From Hyphomicrobiales bacterium (GTDB lineage Bacteria > Pseudomonadota > Alphaproteobacteria > Rhizobiales > Rhizobiaceae): 64,000 nucleotides of DNA. The notes beneath the pieces were generated by a model. That model did no database searches, had not been told where the DNA came from, and saw nothing but the letters and a program-made list of their open reading frames with translations. The stretch is taken from assembly GCA_900467685.1 (NCBI GenBank), contig UBQX01000006.1, positions 62,001 through 126,000 on the forward strand, written 5' to 3'. A program made the translations under genes and the position numbers. Shown here one piece after another: positions 25,911 to 34,267 of this stretch. Position 1 is the stretch's first letter, and every line of letters begins with the position of its first letter.

Positions 25911-28360
25911 CAGGCGCTCCTTTCGGGATCGTTGTCGGCCGGCTTCACGTCGCCGCCCACGCGGATGCGGATCAGCGCCAGGATCACGAGCCCTGTAATC
26001 GTCACCACCGCGATCTCGCCCAGCGTATCCGTGCCGCGGAAGTCGACGATGATGACGTTCACGACATTCGATCCATGTGCCACGATCTTCGACCATTGGC
26101 TGAAGAATTCCGTCAGCGACGTGTTGAACGGCACCTGCACCGCACGCAGCAGCAGCAGGGTAAAGCCCGCGCCGCAGGCGAGCGCAATGAGCGCGTCCTT
26201 CACCATCTCGCGCCCGTGGCGATGGTCGCTCGGCTGCAGATCGAGCCGCGTCATCACGAGGGCGAGGATGACCACCGACAGCGTCTCGACCATGAACTGT
26301 GTGAAGGCCAGATCCGGCGCGCCGTAAAGCATGTAGATCAGAGCTACCGCAAAGCCCTGTATGCCCAGCGAAACGATGGCCGTCAGCCGGTCGGCGGCCC
26401 GAACGACGGCGAAGAGGCCGATGACGGCAATGGCGAAGATGACGAGTTCATGGATGCCTGCTTCCGCCGGCCAGACGGGCAGGCTCGGCCATTCGGCAAA
26501 GATCGCCATCGGCAACAGCAGGGTGGCGGCGATCACGATGAAGACCACCATGATATAGGTCTCCAGCCGCCCGGTCTGGATCTTCCGGGTGATGACATGC
26601 GCGCCTTTGATCAGCCCGCGCATCGCCTGGTCGAAACCCTGGTCCGGTCCCCAGCCAATCGCTTCAAGCGAGGCGGCTGCCGCCTCACGCGCCCGGTCGA
26701 GGAGGAAATAGACGACGACGCCCAGCGCAATCGTCACCAGCGACAGCGCGAACGGCAGGGACAGATGCGGGACCGCCGAGATCGTGATCTCGCGTGCCTC
26801 ATGCGCGATGGCCGACGTCATGGGCGAGGAAAAGGTCGCGTGAAAGGCCTGCGAGAAGATACCTGCGGCCAGTCCTGCCAGCGCCAGGACAACCGGCCCG
26901 GTGAGCATGAGGGGGGGAGCTTCGTGAATGTGATGCCCGTGCGCCTTGCCGTTCTCCCCCCTTGAGTGGGAGATGCCCGGCAGGGCAGAGGGGGGTGCCA
27001 CGGATGCCGCACCATGATGCGGCCCCGGCAAATCCCGTTGAGGCCCGACAAACGGCTTCAGCGCAACGGCAAAGGCCAGCGCAAACATCAACCCGTTGCC
27101 GATGACGGCGGCCAGGGTGAAGGCGAGCGCACGCGGGTTCGTCCCAACGAGCGCCTCGTAGACCTCTTCCTTGGCCAGGAACCCGAGGAATGGCGGCAGC
27201 CCGCCCATGGAGAGCGCGGCCAGCATGGCCGCCGCGAAGGTGAGCGGCATTGCCCGCCAAAGTCCGCCAAGCCGCGTGATGTCGCGCGTGCCCGCCTCGT
27301 GGTCGATGGCGCCCGCCACCATGAACAGCGTGCCCTTGAACAGCGCATGCGCGATGAGATAGAGCGCAGCACTTTCCAGCGCATGCGGCGTGCCGAAGCC
27401 GGTCATCATGACCAGAAGCCCGAGCGAGGCGACAGTCGTGTAGGCGAGCATCAGCTTCAGATCGGTCTGGCGCAGGCCGATCACCGTCCCCGCCAGAAGC
27501 GTTACGCCGCCAAAGACCGGCAGGATCGTTTCCCAGGCCGGCGTGTCGCCCAGGGCTGGCTGCAGCCGCATGAGCAGGAAAACACCCGCCTTCACCATGG
27601 TCGCCGAGTGCAGATAGGCCGAAACCGGGGTAGGGGCCTCCATCGCGTTGGGAAGCCAGAAATGGAACGGAAACTGCGCCGATTTCGTGAACGCGCCGCC
27701 GAGGATCAGCAGCAGGGCCGCGAAGTAATAGGGGCTCGCTTTCAGCGCCGGCGCGTATTCGATCAGCAGCGAAATCGTGCTGACGCCCGTGATGTTCCAG
27801 ACCAGCAGAAGCCCCCCCAGCAGCGCAAGCCCGCCGCCGCCCGTCACCACCAGCGCCTGGATCGCCGCCCGCCGCGAGGCCTCGCGCGAATGGTCGAAGC
27901 CGATGAGCAGGAAGGAAGTGATCGACGTCAGCTCCCAGTAGATGAAGAGCATCAGGAAACTGTCGGACACCACGACGCCGAGCATCGAGCCCATGAACAT
28001 CAGGATGAACGAGAAGAACCGCCCCTGCTGCGGATGCCCCTTCAGATAGCCGCCTGAATAGAGCAGGATCAGCGCGCAGATGCCGGAGATCAGAAGCACG
28101 AAGGGCAGCGACAGTCCGTCGATCAGCCAGGAATAGCTGACATTGAAGGACGGCACCCAGAGATATCCACCCGTCAGCGCCTGCCCGCCCTGCACATCGG
28201 GCAGCGCCCGGCAGAAGAAGGCAAAAATCCCGGCCGGCACCAGCGCCAGCGGCAACGCCGCCCAGTGCCCCAGCGCCCGCGTCAGCAAAGGCGCTATAGC
28301 CGCTGCCAGAAACGGCGCGATCAGGGCAAGAAATATGTAGGGCGCGTCATGGGCCGCCAT
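25910..28360 (-). CDS. mnhA: Mrp-type antiporter subunit A (MrpA with C-terminal MrpB-like domain)
   Basis: 816-residue NuoL-like subunit, the largest of the Mrp complex, which exchanges Na+ or K+ for protons and supports pH and salt tolerance (PhaAB in Sinorhizobium meliloti). About 16-20 membrane segments; channel motifs include [68 protein letters not shown] and [24 protein letters not shown]. The C-terminal MrpB-like part ends with [24 protein letters not shown]. The ATG at 28360 follows CGGAGAG. A hydrophilic, His-rich linker at about residues 450-482 contains a palindromic repeat inserted in frame (26950-26999). Confidence 0.94.
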   Translation of the reverse strand: MAAHDAPYIFLALIAPFLAAAIAPLLTRALGHWAALPLALVPAGIFAFFCRALPDVQGGQALTGGYLWVPSFNVSYSWLIDGLSLPFVLLISGICALILLYSGGYLKGHPQQGRFFSFILMFMGSMLGVVVSDSFLMLFIYWELTSITSFLLIGFDHSREASRRAAIQALVVTGGGGLALLGGLLLVWNITGVSTISLLIEYAPALKASPYYFAALLLILGGAFTKSAQFPFHFWLPNAMEAPTPVSAYLHSATMVKAGVFLLMRLQPALGDTPAWETILPVFGGVTLLAGTVIGLRQTDLKLMLAYTTVASLGLLVMMTGFGTPHALESAALYLIAHALFKGTLFMVAGAIDHEAGTRDITRLGGLWRAMPLTFAAAMLAALSMGGLPPFLGFLAKEEVYEALVGTNPRALAFTLAAVIGNGLMFALAFAVALKPFVGPQRDLPGPHHGAASVAPPSALPGISHSRGENGKAHGHHIHEAPPLMLTGPVVLALAGLAAGIFSQAFHATFSSPMTSAIAHEAREITISAVPHLSLPFALSLVTIALGVVVYFLLDRAREAAAASLEAIGWGPDQGFDQAMRGLIKGAHVITRKIQTGRLETYIMVVFIVIAATLLLPMAIFAEWPSLPVWPAEAGIHELVIFAIAVIGLFAVVRAADRLTAIVSLGIQGFAVALIYMLYGAPDLAFTQFMVETLSVVILALVMTRLDLQPSDHRHGREMVKDALIALACGAGFTLLLLRAVQVPFNTSLTEFFSQWSKIVAHGSNVVNVIIVDFRGTDTLGEIAVVTITGLVILALIRIRVGGDVKPADNDPERSA
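26950..26999. repeat. Palindromic repeat (family B) inside mnhA
   Basis: The 50-bp stretch around TTCTCCCCCCTTGAG followed by GGGAGATGCCCGGCAGGGCAGAGGGGGGTGCC is nearly identical to 56589-56638 in the terminase gene. Here it is read on the opposite strand and codes for [16 protein letters not shown] without breaking the mnhA frame. It sits in an extramembrane linker. Confidence 0.8.
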
Positions 28361-28516
28361 GAACTCTCCGTTTGAGCCTCCAGGAAAAGGAGAGATAGGC
28401 CAATGCGGCTGTGGGCTCAAGCTTTGGCGGGTATTTTTCGGGGGAGTGTGCCAATTGTTGTAGTTCTGGAAGTGCTGGTCGCCACAGCTGGTCCAAGTGT
28501 GAAAGTCCGGTCAAAC

Positions 28517-28546
28517 TTGACTTTTCTGCCCTCATGTCGCATATCT
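28517..28546 (+). promoter_or_regulatory. Candidate promoter of a small RNA
   Basis: TTGACT (28517-28522) and CATATC/ATATCT (28540-28546) are 17-18 bp apart, close to the alphaproteobacterial housekeeping consensus. No ORF begins downstream on this strand, but a structured stretch ending in a terminator follows. Confidence 0.4.
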
Positions 28547-28549
28547 ACA

Positions 28550-28735
28550 CAGTGGCATAAAGAGCATTTTGGGCCGGTTTCACCTGTATATTGACCCGCT
28601 CATGTGGATGGTAAGCTCTGCAGGGAGCTTATTTGCAGGACATTAAGTTGGTCTCCGACCCCTTGGGCTAAGGCGACGCTGCTACTGTGAACACACTCAA
28701 AGCACGGTTCCTATCTGGATACCGTGCTTTTTATT
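28550..28735 (+). ncRNA. Candidate small RNA
   Basis: Between a promoter-like sequence at 28517-28546 and a strong terminator at 28699-28735 lies about 180 nt without an ORF. It contains a perfect 7-bp hairpin TAAGCTC-TGCAGG-GAGCTTA (28612-28631) and a short GGTC-TCC-GACC hairpin around 28650-28660. A second TTGACC at 28591 could give a shorter transcript. I do not recognise a known rhizobial sRNA family in it. The 3' end would be antisense to the last codons of the ORF at 28697-29122. Confidence 0.4.
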
Positions 28736-29122
28736 TGCCGAGAATGCGGTGACAACCGACCAGACCGTTTCGGTCCGGCGCTGCCTCAATTCGAGGATGG
28801 CGGTTCCCGCGAGGCTTCGGACGGCCATGATCCGTGTGGATCGCCAGGAACTCGCCTCGAAGAAGAGCGGCGTTCCGGCGCAGACGATCCGGGCCACGTA
28901 GTGTGAGACCTGTTCCTCGGTCTCGAACCCATCAGCCAGCATTTCCTTGGAGTGTTCCGACCAGATATGTCTGGCGCCGAAGCCTCTGTTGGGGCCAATA
29001 TGTCTCCCCTGAAGCAAAATTATGAGACCTTCCGGGATGATATCCCGCTTGGTTCTATATTCTGGGACGCGCCCGAAATAGAGGTCGCCGGTCAGAGGAT
29101 GTGCAATGATCGAATTTGGCAT
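28697..29122 (-). CDS. Hypothetical protein, possible toxin-like domain
   Basis: 141 residues from ATG 29122; no good ribosome binding site is seen. The sequence contains LTGDLYFGRVPEYRTKRDII, QGRHIGPNRGFGARHIWSEH and the C-terminal ETVWSVVTAFSANKKHGIQIGTVL. The pattern of a conserved basic/His strand followed by a VVTAF strand and basic end resembles small phage-associated RNase/EndoU-like toxin domains, but I cannot name the family. It stands alone in a 1-kb spacer that is less GC-rich than its surroundings, suggesting an acquired gene. No immunity gene is apparent. Confidence 0.5.
   Translation of the reverse strand: MPNSIIAHPLTGDLYFGRVPEYRTKRDIIPEGLIILLQGRHIGPNRGFGARHIWSEHSKEMLADGFETEEQVSHYVARIVCAGTPLFFEASSWRSTRIMAVRSLAGTAILELRQRRTETVWSVVTAFSANKKHGIQIGTVL
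28699..28735 (+). terminator. Intrinsic terminator
   Basis: AAAGCACGGT (28699-28708) and ACCGTGCTTT (28721-28730) are a perfect 10-bp inverted repeat followed on the plus strand by TTATTT. The same bases encode the C-terminal residues KHGIQIGTVL of the minus-strand ORF. Confidence 0.7.
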
Positions 29123-29400
29123 CGGTTCAGCACGCAATTACAACGTCGCAATCTGTCTCAGTGTATTGCATACCTGGAGTTGTCGTGCCACATCGAGGTG
29201 GCGCAGGCTTCCATGGCCTGACCCCGCTCACACCAAGTTGATCCCGCTTGATCTCCCGCCCCATTGCCGAACCGTCTCGACATCCCCATCTTTCGTCGCG
29301 TAACTTCAACAAAATCAATTGGCAGAACGCCACGCCTTGAATCAGTCTCTGAGCTTTCTCAGGTTCTGCGAGAGGCGAGGCAGGTCGCATGGAGGCGCAT

Positions 29401-29808
29401 ATGGCACGCATAGTCCCCGTCATCACCAAGTCGGACGCAGAATGGCGCGACCAGCTCACGCCGGCACAGTATCATGTGACGCGCGAGCACGGGACGGAGC
29501 GGCCCTTTACCGGTCCCTTCTGGAACACTTTCGATCGCGGCACCTATTCCTGCGTCTGCTGCGACGCGCCGCTTTTCGTGTCGGACACGAAATTCGACGC
29601 CGGCTGCGGATGGCCCAGCTTTTTCAAGGCGGTATCTGACGATGCGATCAGGGAGATCGAGGATCGCTCGCATTTCATGGTGCGCACCGAAATCCGCTGC
29701 GCCCGCTGCGACGCGCATCTTGGCCACGTCTTCCCCGACGGCCCGCCGCCAACCGGCCTTCGCTATTGCCTCAACGGCACGGCGATGAATTTCACGCCGG
29801 ACAAGTAG
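29401..29808 (+). CDS. msrB: Peptide-methionine (R)-S-oxide reductase
   Basis: 135-residue enzyme reducing the R-epimer of methionine sulfoxide. Four zinc-binding cysteines appear as two CxxC pairs (CVCCDAPLF and [12 protein letters not shown]), and the catalytic cysteine is in [12 protein letters not shown] near the C-terminus; the substrate-binding GCGWPSFF and the HLGHVF block are intact. GGAGG lies five bases before the ATG at 29401, preferred to the ATG at 29389. Protects proteins from oxidative damage. Confidence 0.95.
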   Translation: MARIVPVITKSDAEWRDQLTPAQYHVTREHGTERPFTGPFWNTFDRGTYSCVCCDAPLFVSDTKFDAGCGWPSFFKAVSDDAIREIEDRSHFMVRTEIRCARCDAHLGHVFPDGPPPTGLRYCLNGTAMNFTPDK

Positions 29809-29845
29809 ACGAAGCGGCGAGGAGGTAGGGCGCGCTGCGTCAAAC

Positions 29846-29917
29846 TCCCGCTTCTCCCCAGCGGGGAGAAGATGTCCGAAGGACAGATAAGGGGGGCGGC
29901 CCGAAGGGCCGGATGAC
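29846..29917. repeat. GC-rich palindromic repeat, family B
   Basis: The stretch CTTCTCCCCAGCGGGGAGAAG with the flanking ATGTCCGAAGGACA and GCCCGAAGGGC palindromes is a copy of the composite repeat found again at 55505-55640. Confidence 0.65.
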
Positions 29918-29947
29918 TTGCGCGTTCTCACATACTGTAAAACAAAA

Positions 29948-29982
29948 TGAGGCCGGGTGGTCCCCGTGAACACCCGGCCTCA
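29948..29982 (-). terminator. Intrinsic terminator of the uspA-dksA unit
   Basis: TGAGGCCGGGTG (29948-29959) and CACCCGGCCTCA (29971-29982) form a perfect 12-bp stem. On the minus strand it is followed by TTTTGTTTT, about 105 bp after the DksA-like gene. Confidence 0.85.
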
Positions 29983-30087
29983 ACGTTGCGCGGAAAAAGG
30001 GTTTAACCGCCTCACCCCCGACACGGTCCGCGCCTCGTTTTCTCAGTCGTCAGCCGCCGCATGAGCCCGCGCCGGCTGCCCTCTTGA

Positions 30088-30405
30088 TTATCCCATGCAC
30101 TCCCTGCAAAGTGCTGCATGGGGCACCGCTTCCAGCCGTTCGCGGCTGATCTGGCCGCCGCAGCGGACGCAGGTCCCGTAGGTGCCATCGGCCACGCGCT
30201 TCAGCGCCGCCTCGATGGCCTTCAGCTCCATCTGCCCCTGCAGTCCCAGCTCTTCCAGAACCTCGTCATTCTCGCGTTCCGTGGCGCGCTCCGCGCTGTC
30301 GGGATTGGGCGTGGTGTCGAGGTCGATCTCGATCTTGCCGAGCCGCCGCGTGAGTTCGTGCTTGCGCGCGAGCAGTCTCGCTTCATTCGTGTTCATGGCG
30401 TTCAT
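30088..30405 (-). CDS. DksA/TraR-family zinc-finger protein
   Basis: 105 residues. The C4-type zinc finger CVRCGGQISRERLEAVPHAALCREC occupies the C-terminus; the N-terminal half is the coiled coil that enters the RNA polymerase secondary channel in DksA. It is shorter than DksA (about 140-150 residues) and lacks the clear tip Asp-x-x-Asp motif in its usual context, so it may be one of the short DksA/TraR-like regulators. GGAGGGAGAG precedes the ATG. It lies 24 bp after uspA on the same strand and shares its terminator, so it is probably expressed under the same FNR-like control. Confidence 0.85.
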   Translation of the reverse strand: MNAMNTNEARLLARKHELTRRLGKIEIDLDTTPNPDSAERATERENDEVLEELGLQGQMELKAIEAALKRVADGTYGTCVRCGGQISRERLEAVPHAALCRECMG

Positions 30406-30429
30406 CTCTCCCTCCCAGAATCTTCTTGT

Positions 30430-30840
30430 TCAGCGGTCAACCAGCACCGAAATGTCGGCATGGCGCACCACGCGGTCGGCGGTCGAGCCGAGGAAGTAGT
30501 TGGAAATGTCGGGCCGGTGCGAGGCGACCATGATCAGGTCGGCCTGATGGGCTTCGGCGGCGGCGAGAATGTTGCTGGCCGGCTGGCCCGTGCGCAGCTC
30601 CGCGCGGGTGCGCACCTTGATCTCGGCGCGCATCTTGTCGAGCGTATCCAGCGCCTGCTTGCGGTTGTTCTCGATCACATGGCCCGGCACGTCGATGGCC
30701 AGATAGCCCGGTATATCCTCGACCACATTGAGAAGCACGATTTCGGCGCCCTCATCGGCCAGCGCCTCCGCCTTGCGGAGAATTCGCGCGCCCTTGTCGA
30801 CCTGGGCGATGTCGACCGCAACAATGATTTTCTTGAACAT
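30430..30840 (-). CDS. Universal stress protein (UspA family)
   Basis: 136-residue single-domain Usp. It starts FKKIIVAVDIAQVDKGARIL and ends with the ATP-binding-type loop IMVASHRPDISNYFLGSTADRVVRHADISVLV, that is G-2x-G/S-9x-G(S/T) variant with GSTADRVV. GGAGAG is placed before the ATG at 30840. Three FNR/FixK-like boxes lie 100-155 bp upstream. Usp proteins controlled by FNR-type factors are typical of anaerobic or stationary-phase survival. Confidence 0.9.
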   Translation of the reverse strand: MFKKIIVAVDIAQVDKGARILRKAEALADEGAEIVLLNVVEDIPGYLAIDVPGHVIENNRKQALDTLDKMRAEIKVRTRAELRTGQPASNILAAAEAHQADLIMVASHRPDISNYFLGSTADRVVRHADISVLVDR

Positions 30841-30938
30841 GATGCTCTCCATCCGGCGGCGGCATCGTGGGGCCAAGGGGCCTCGCTTCAACGCCGTCGT
30901 CCTGATGCAGAGATTTCGTCTTTTTTGACAAACCCGCA

Positions 30939-30996
30939 TTGATTGAAATCAAGCTTTTGCTTGATCTCCGTCAAGCCGCGGGTTGATCCATCTCAA
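30939..30996 (-). promoter_or_regulatory. Three tandem FNR/FixK-like boxes, 22 bp apart
   Basis: TTGATTGAAATCAA (30939-30952) is a perfect TTGAT-N4-ATCAA. TTGATCTCCGTCAA (30961-30974) and TTGATCCATCTCAA (30983-30996) each differ at one position. Starts are exactly 22 bp apart, so all three face the same side of the helix. On the minus strand the perfect box is followed about 22 bp later by AAATCT (30916-30911), a -10-like hexamer, placing the box centre near -41.5 relative to the inferred start of the uspA transcript. Confidence 0.75.
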
Positions 30997-31010
30997 GGCG
31001 TATGTTGGCC

Positions 31011-31235
31011 TCAATCGCCAAGATAGGGCCAGGACAGAACGAAGAGAATCACGAACATGCCGGCAACGGCGGCCAGCGCCGGAATGATGATCGCCGGGAA
31101 GCCGAAGACAACGATGGCAAGCGCCCAGATGAGCAGGCAGTTTATGACGAAGAGCAGCTTCGCCGTAACCGTCCCTTCAGCCGCCTCGCGCAGCATCCAT
31201 CCAAAGAGGGGGATATTGTAGATGACAGCCTGCAT
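31011..31235 (-). CDS. Small two-helix membrane protein, unknown
   Basis: 74 residues, essentially two transmembrane helices (about 26-46 and 48-70) preceded by MQAVIYNIPLFGWMLREAAEG. AAGGA is eight bases before the ATG. It lies upstream of the FNR-like array and uspA on the same strand. The family is not recognised; co-location suggests a stress or low-oxygen role, which is inference only. Confidence 0.7.
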   Translation of the reverse strand: MQAVIYNIPLFGWMLREAAEGTVTAKLLFVINCLLIWALAIVVFGFPAIIIPALAAVAGMFVILFVLSWPYLGD

Positions 31236-31549
31236 GGCACAGTCCTTTCCATCTTCGGCAAGCCGGAGGCTTCCGAAATTTGCGTTTGATCAAGAATTGA
31301 CGAAATGCAAAGCGAGATGGTCGAAGAAATCCTGCCGTCTGGCCGAGCTCTCTTCTTCTCTGTGATCTTCGTCAATTTCTGAATAGCGCATTAGGCGCGA
31401 TCATATTTGCGGTAAAGCAAATAAATCGCAGTGCAACACTCTGCCGCAGGGTGCTGCCGGAGTTCGACGGCAGGTTTCCGAAGCCCCTTTGTCAGCAGTC
31501 GCGGAAGAGGGTACAATGCAGCCCTTTCCCACAAACTGGACCTGCCGCC
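31236..31549. other. Intergenic region between divergent small genes
   Basis: 314 bp, AT-richer in its middle (31380-31435). It should contain the two divergent promoters. A GTGAT-CTTC-GTCAA sequence near 31360 is a weak FNR-like match that I do not rely on. Confidence 0.4.
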
Positions 31550-31858
31550 ATGTCGACAGAGACGATCAGCATTGAATTCCTTGCTAAGCAGGCCAAGCTC
31601 AACATGGATGAGTTACGCCTGTTGCGCAAAGACGTTTCAGACATGATGCGCCTCTTGAATGCCACTTATGAACTCACGCGCCGCGTCGAGCGGCGTGAGG
31701 GCGAATTGCGCGATGATATCGAGTTGATGATCAAGATGGAGATCGGCGGTTCGCTTGCGAACATCCAGACCACTCTGGACGGCTCTCTCGCGCGGATCGA
31801 AGACACGGTCGGAGACGTGGTCCGGCGTGTTGAGTCACTCGAAAACCGCACGGAATAA
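31550..31858 (+). CDS. Hypothetical coiled-coil protein
   Basis: 102 residues, no signal peptide or membrane span. Nearly all predicted helix with heptad-like spacing (LNMDELRLLRKDVSDMMRLL, RRVERREGELRDDIEL, IEDTVGDVVRRVESLENR), so it is likely to oligomerise. The start ATG at 31550 has no obvious Shine-Dalgarno. Similar short coiled-coil proteins are frequent next to toxin or regulatory genes in rhizobia, but no partner is evident here. Confidence 0.6.
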   Translation: MSTETISIEFLAKQAKLNMDELRLLRKDVSDMMRLLNATYELTRRVERREGELRDDIELMIKMEIGGSLANIQTTLDGSLARIEDTVGDVVRRVESLENRTE

Positions 31859-31894
31859 GGCGTCCGGGACAGCCTGCTGCCGCCCGGACGCCTT
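31857..31894. terminator. Bidirectional terminator hairpin between convergent genes
   Basis: AAGGCGTCCGGG (31857-31868) pairs perfectly with CCCGGACGCCTT (31883-31894). It begins on the stop codon of the coiled-coil gene and precedes the stop of the convergent copper chaperone by 12 bp. Confidence 0.7.
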
Positions 31895-31905
31895 CAGTCT
31901 TCCCA

Positions 31906-32409
31906 TCAGCCCTTCGGCTTCTGGCCGTTCATGTCCTTCATGTCGTGCTTCATCTCGCCGCCATTGGCCGGGCCGACCTGGAATTCCACCTTCACGTCGC
32001 CGGCCTTCTGGAAATGCAGCACGGCCGGCACCTTGTCGCCTTCCTTGAAGGGCGTCTTGACGTCCATGAACATGACATGCAGGCCGCCCTTCTTCAGCTC
32101 GACCGTCTTGCCGGCCGGAACCGGAATGCCGTCCTTCAGCTGGCGCATCTTCATCACGCCGTCGGTCACGGCCATCTCATGCAGTTGCACGTCGGGCGTT
32201 GCGGGCGAGGTAATGGACACGAGCGTGTCGTCGGCCTTGCCATGGTTAGTGATCTCCATGAAGCCGCCGCCGACGGCCGCGCCCGGCACCATGGCGCGGC
32301 TGGCCGGATGCACGATTTCAAGTTCGCCGACCTTGTATTCATGGGCAAAGGCGGCCGTGGCGAGAAGGCCGGCGGCAAGCGTCAGGCCGAGGGTCTTGAG
32401 GATGGTCAT
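31906..32409 (-). CDS. Periplasmic copper chaperone PCu(A)C
   Basis: 167-residue exported protein (signal peptide about residues 1-22, cleavage after AFA, leaving an N-terminal His). PCu(A)C delivers Cu(I) to the CuA or CuB centre of cytochrome oxidases. The metal motif H(M)x10Mx21HxM is visible: LHEMAVTDGVMKM and later GGLHVMFMDV. The C-terminal tail (GGEMKHDMKDMNG) is rich in Met, His and Asp and probably binds additional copper. AGGAG precedes the ATG. It lies 35 bp after an ABC ATPase gene on the same strand and is the last gene of a likely five- or six-gene operon. Confidence 0.92.
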   Translation of the reverse strand: MTILKTLGLTLAAGLLATAAFAHEYKVGELEIVHPASRAMVPGAAVGGGFMEITNHGKADDTLVSITSPATPDVQLHEMAVTDGVMKMRQLKDGIPVPAGKTVELKKGGLHVMFMDVKTPFKEGDKVPAVLHFQKAGDVKVEFQVGPANGGEMKHDMKDMNGQKPKG

Positions 32410-32444
32410 GGGTGTTCTCCTTGTTGATTGGATGGTTCGGGTTG

Positions 32445-33203
32445 TCAGAAGGCCGCCGGGGCAAGCCCGGTGGGAATGAAGACGCGGTGGCCGGCCGGCG
32501 AGGCGACGAATTCCGCCTCCACGCCATAGGCTCCGCGAATGGTGGCAGCGGTGAGCACCTCCTCATGCGCGCCGGCGCCGATCAGTCGGCCCCGCGCAAA
32601 GAGCAGCATCTGCCCGCAAAAGCGGGCGGCAAGGTTGATGTCATGCAGCGCGATGAGAACCAGCGCGCCGCTTTCCCGCGCGTAAGCTTCGACATGGCCG
32701 AGCGCTTCCATCTGGTGGCGGATGTCGAGCGCGCTGGTCGGCTCGTCCATGATCAGGACCTCCGGCCGCCGCATCAGCCTTTGCGACAGCATGACCAGCT
32801 GCCGCTGACCGCCCGACAGCGTCGGCATGGCGCGCGAGGCCAGATCGGCCAGACCGAAACGGGCCAGCAGCGCCATCGCATCGGCAATATCCTCGTCGCC
32901 GACGCGCACGCCCAGCCGTTCCAGCCGCCCGAGAAGCATCACCTCCAGCACCGTCAGCGCCGAGCGCACATCGGTATTCTGCGGCATATAGGCCATCGCC
33001 CGCCGGTCGAGCGCCGCCCCCTTCCAGGTGATTTCCCCGTCATGCGGCAGCAGGCCAGCCAGCGCCGAGAGAAAGGTGGATTTGCCGGCCCCGTTCGGCC
33101 CGACAACCGCCGTCACCCCGCCGCCGGAGAGCGACAGCGAGACATCGGCCAGCGTCTTGCGCCCCCCGCGGGTGACATTCATGTCGCGAATTTCGAGGCT
33201 CAT
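32445..33203 (-). CDS. FecE/BtuD-type ABC importer ATPase
   Basis: 252-residue ATPase with Walker A GPNGAGKSTFLSAL (about residue 36), Q-loop MPQNTDV, signature LSGGQRQLVMLSQ and Walker B VLIMDEPTSALD, followed by the H-loop ALHDINLAARF. It belongs to the iron-siderophore/haem/cobalamin class. It overlaps the permease stop (ATGA). Substrate is not given by sequence; the co-transcribed PCu(A)C chaperone points to copper, but haem (HmuV) or another metal complex is possible. Confidence 0.85.
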   Translation of the reverse strand: MSLEIRDMNVTRGGRKTLADVSLSLSGGGVTAVVGPNGAGKSTFLSALAGLLPHDGEITWKGAALDRRAMAYMPQNTDVRSALTVLEVMLLGRLERLGVRVGDEDIADAMALLARFGLADLASRAMPTLSGGQRQLVMLSQRLMRRPEVLIMDEPTSALDIRHQMEALGHVEAYARESGALVLIALHDINLAARFCGQMLLFARGRLIGAGAHEEVLTAATIRGAYGVEAEFVASPAGHRVFIPTGLAPAAF

Positions 33204-34267
33204 GCCGGCCGACCTTTCCTGCCGAGAACGAGAATGGCGAACAGCACCGGCACGCCGATGACGGCTGTCACGATCCCCACGGGGATGACGCCACCGGGCG
33301 ACACGGCCTTGCCGAAGGCGGAGGCTCCTGCAAGCATCGCCGCTCCGGCCAGCGCCGACATCGGCAGGGCAAAACGGTGATCCTCGCCGACCAGCGCCCG
33401 CGCCGCATGGGGCGCAATGAGACCGATGAAGCCGATGGTCCCGGTGAAGGAGACGGCCGCCGCTGTCAGCAGCGCCGTCAGCACGAAGGTGCGCCGGCGC
33501 AGCGCCCAGGTCTTCACGCCAAGGCTCGCCGCATTGTCCTCGCCGAGCCGAAGGGCCGTCAGCTGCCAGCAGTCGCGGACGATGAAGGGGAGGGTGAGGG
33601 TAAGAATGACCGAGACGGTCAGAACCCCGCTCCACGTCGATTTCTGCAGGCTGCCGAACAGCCAGAAGACGATCTGCTGCAGCACTTCCGGTGACGCCAT
33701 GTATTGCAGGAAGGATTGCAGCGACTGGAAGAAGAAGAGAACCGCGATCCCGGCCAGAACCAGCACTTCCGGGCTCGCCCCGGTGATGCGCGCAATCAGA
33801 TAGACGATGGCCGCCGCGACCAGCGTCATGGCGAACGCAGCGACCGGGATCGCATAGATGGCCGGCAGTGGCAGGCTGAGTTCGAACAGGATGGCGACGG
33901 CCGCGCCGAAGCCTGCGGCGGCTGAAAAGCCCAGCGTGAAAGGGCTTGCGAGCGGATTGTCGAGGATCGTCTGCATCTGCAATCCCGAAAGCCCGAGGCA
34001 GGCCCCGACCAGTGTCGCCATGGCCGCCTCCGGCATGCGAAGTTGCCAGAGGATCGTGGCGGCCATGCGGTCGGCCCCGTGCGGGCCGGCGAGCAACGTC
34101 GGCAGGAGCGTGTCGAGCGGCATTCCGGAGGGCCCGGTCGACAGATCGACGGCGAGCGCCGCGACCAGCGCCAGCCCGCAAAGGCCGAGTACGACGAGTT
34201 TCCCCGTCGCGCCCGACCGCCGGGCAGCCCCTGGAACCGGGCTTGCAAGAACGGCGGCGTCGCTCAT
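33200..34267 (-). CDS. FecCD-type ABC importer permease
   Basis: 355 residues with about nine to ten membrane helices. The FecCD family signatures are LPTLLAGPHGADRMAATILWQLRMPE near the N-terminus, LVGACLGLSGLQMQTILDNPLASPFTLGFSAAAGFGA, and the EAA-like coupling loop region LGLIAPHAARALVGEDHR (here FIGLIAPHAARALVG). A single permease gene implies a homodimer. Start ATG 34267 overlaps the upstream binding-protein stop by four bases. Confidence 0.9.
   Translation of the reverse strand: MSDAAVLASPVPGAARRSGATGKLVVLGLCGLALVAALAVDLSTGPSGMPLDTLLPTLLAGPHGADRMAATILWQLRMPEAAMATLVGACLGLSGLQMQTILDNPLASPFTLGFSAAAGFGAAVAILFELSLPLPAIYAIPVAAFAMTLVAAAIVYLIARITGASPEVLVLAGIAVLFFFQSLQSFLQYMASPEVLQQIVFWLFGSLQKSTWSGVLTVSVILTLTLPFIVRDCWQLTALRLGEDNAASLGVKTWALRRRTFVLTALLTAAAVSFTGTIGFIGLIAPHAARALVGEDHRFALPMSALAGAAMLAGASAFGKAVSPGGVIPVGIVTAVIGVPVLFAILVLGRKGRPA

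Noticed and set aside
28550-28735. 6S RNA or tmRNA
   Set aside because: No closing stem between 5' and 3' ends, no tRNA-like ends and no tag reading frame; kept only as an unnamed candidate small RNA.
30939-31004. Possible short CRISPR-like or satellite repeat with 22-bp period
   Set aside because: Units are contiguous with no spacers and each contains a TTGAT-N4-(A/G/C)TCAA dyad, so regulator boxes explain it better.
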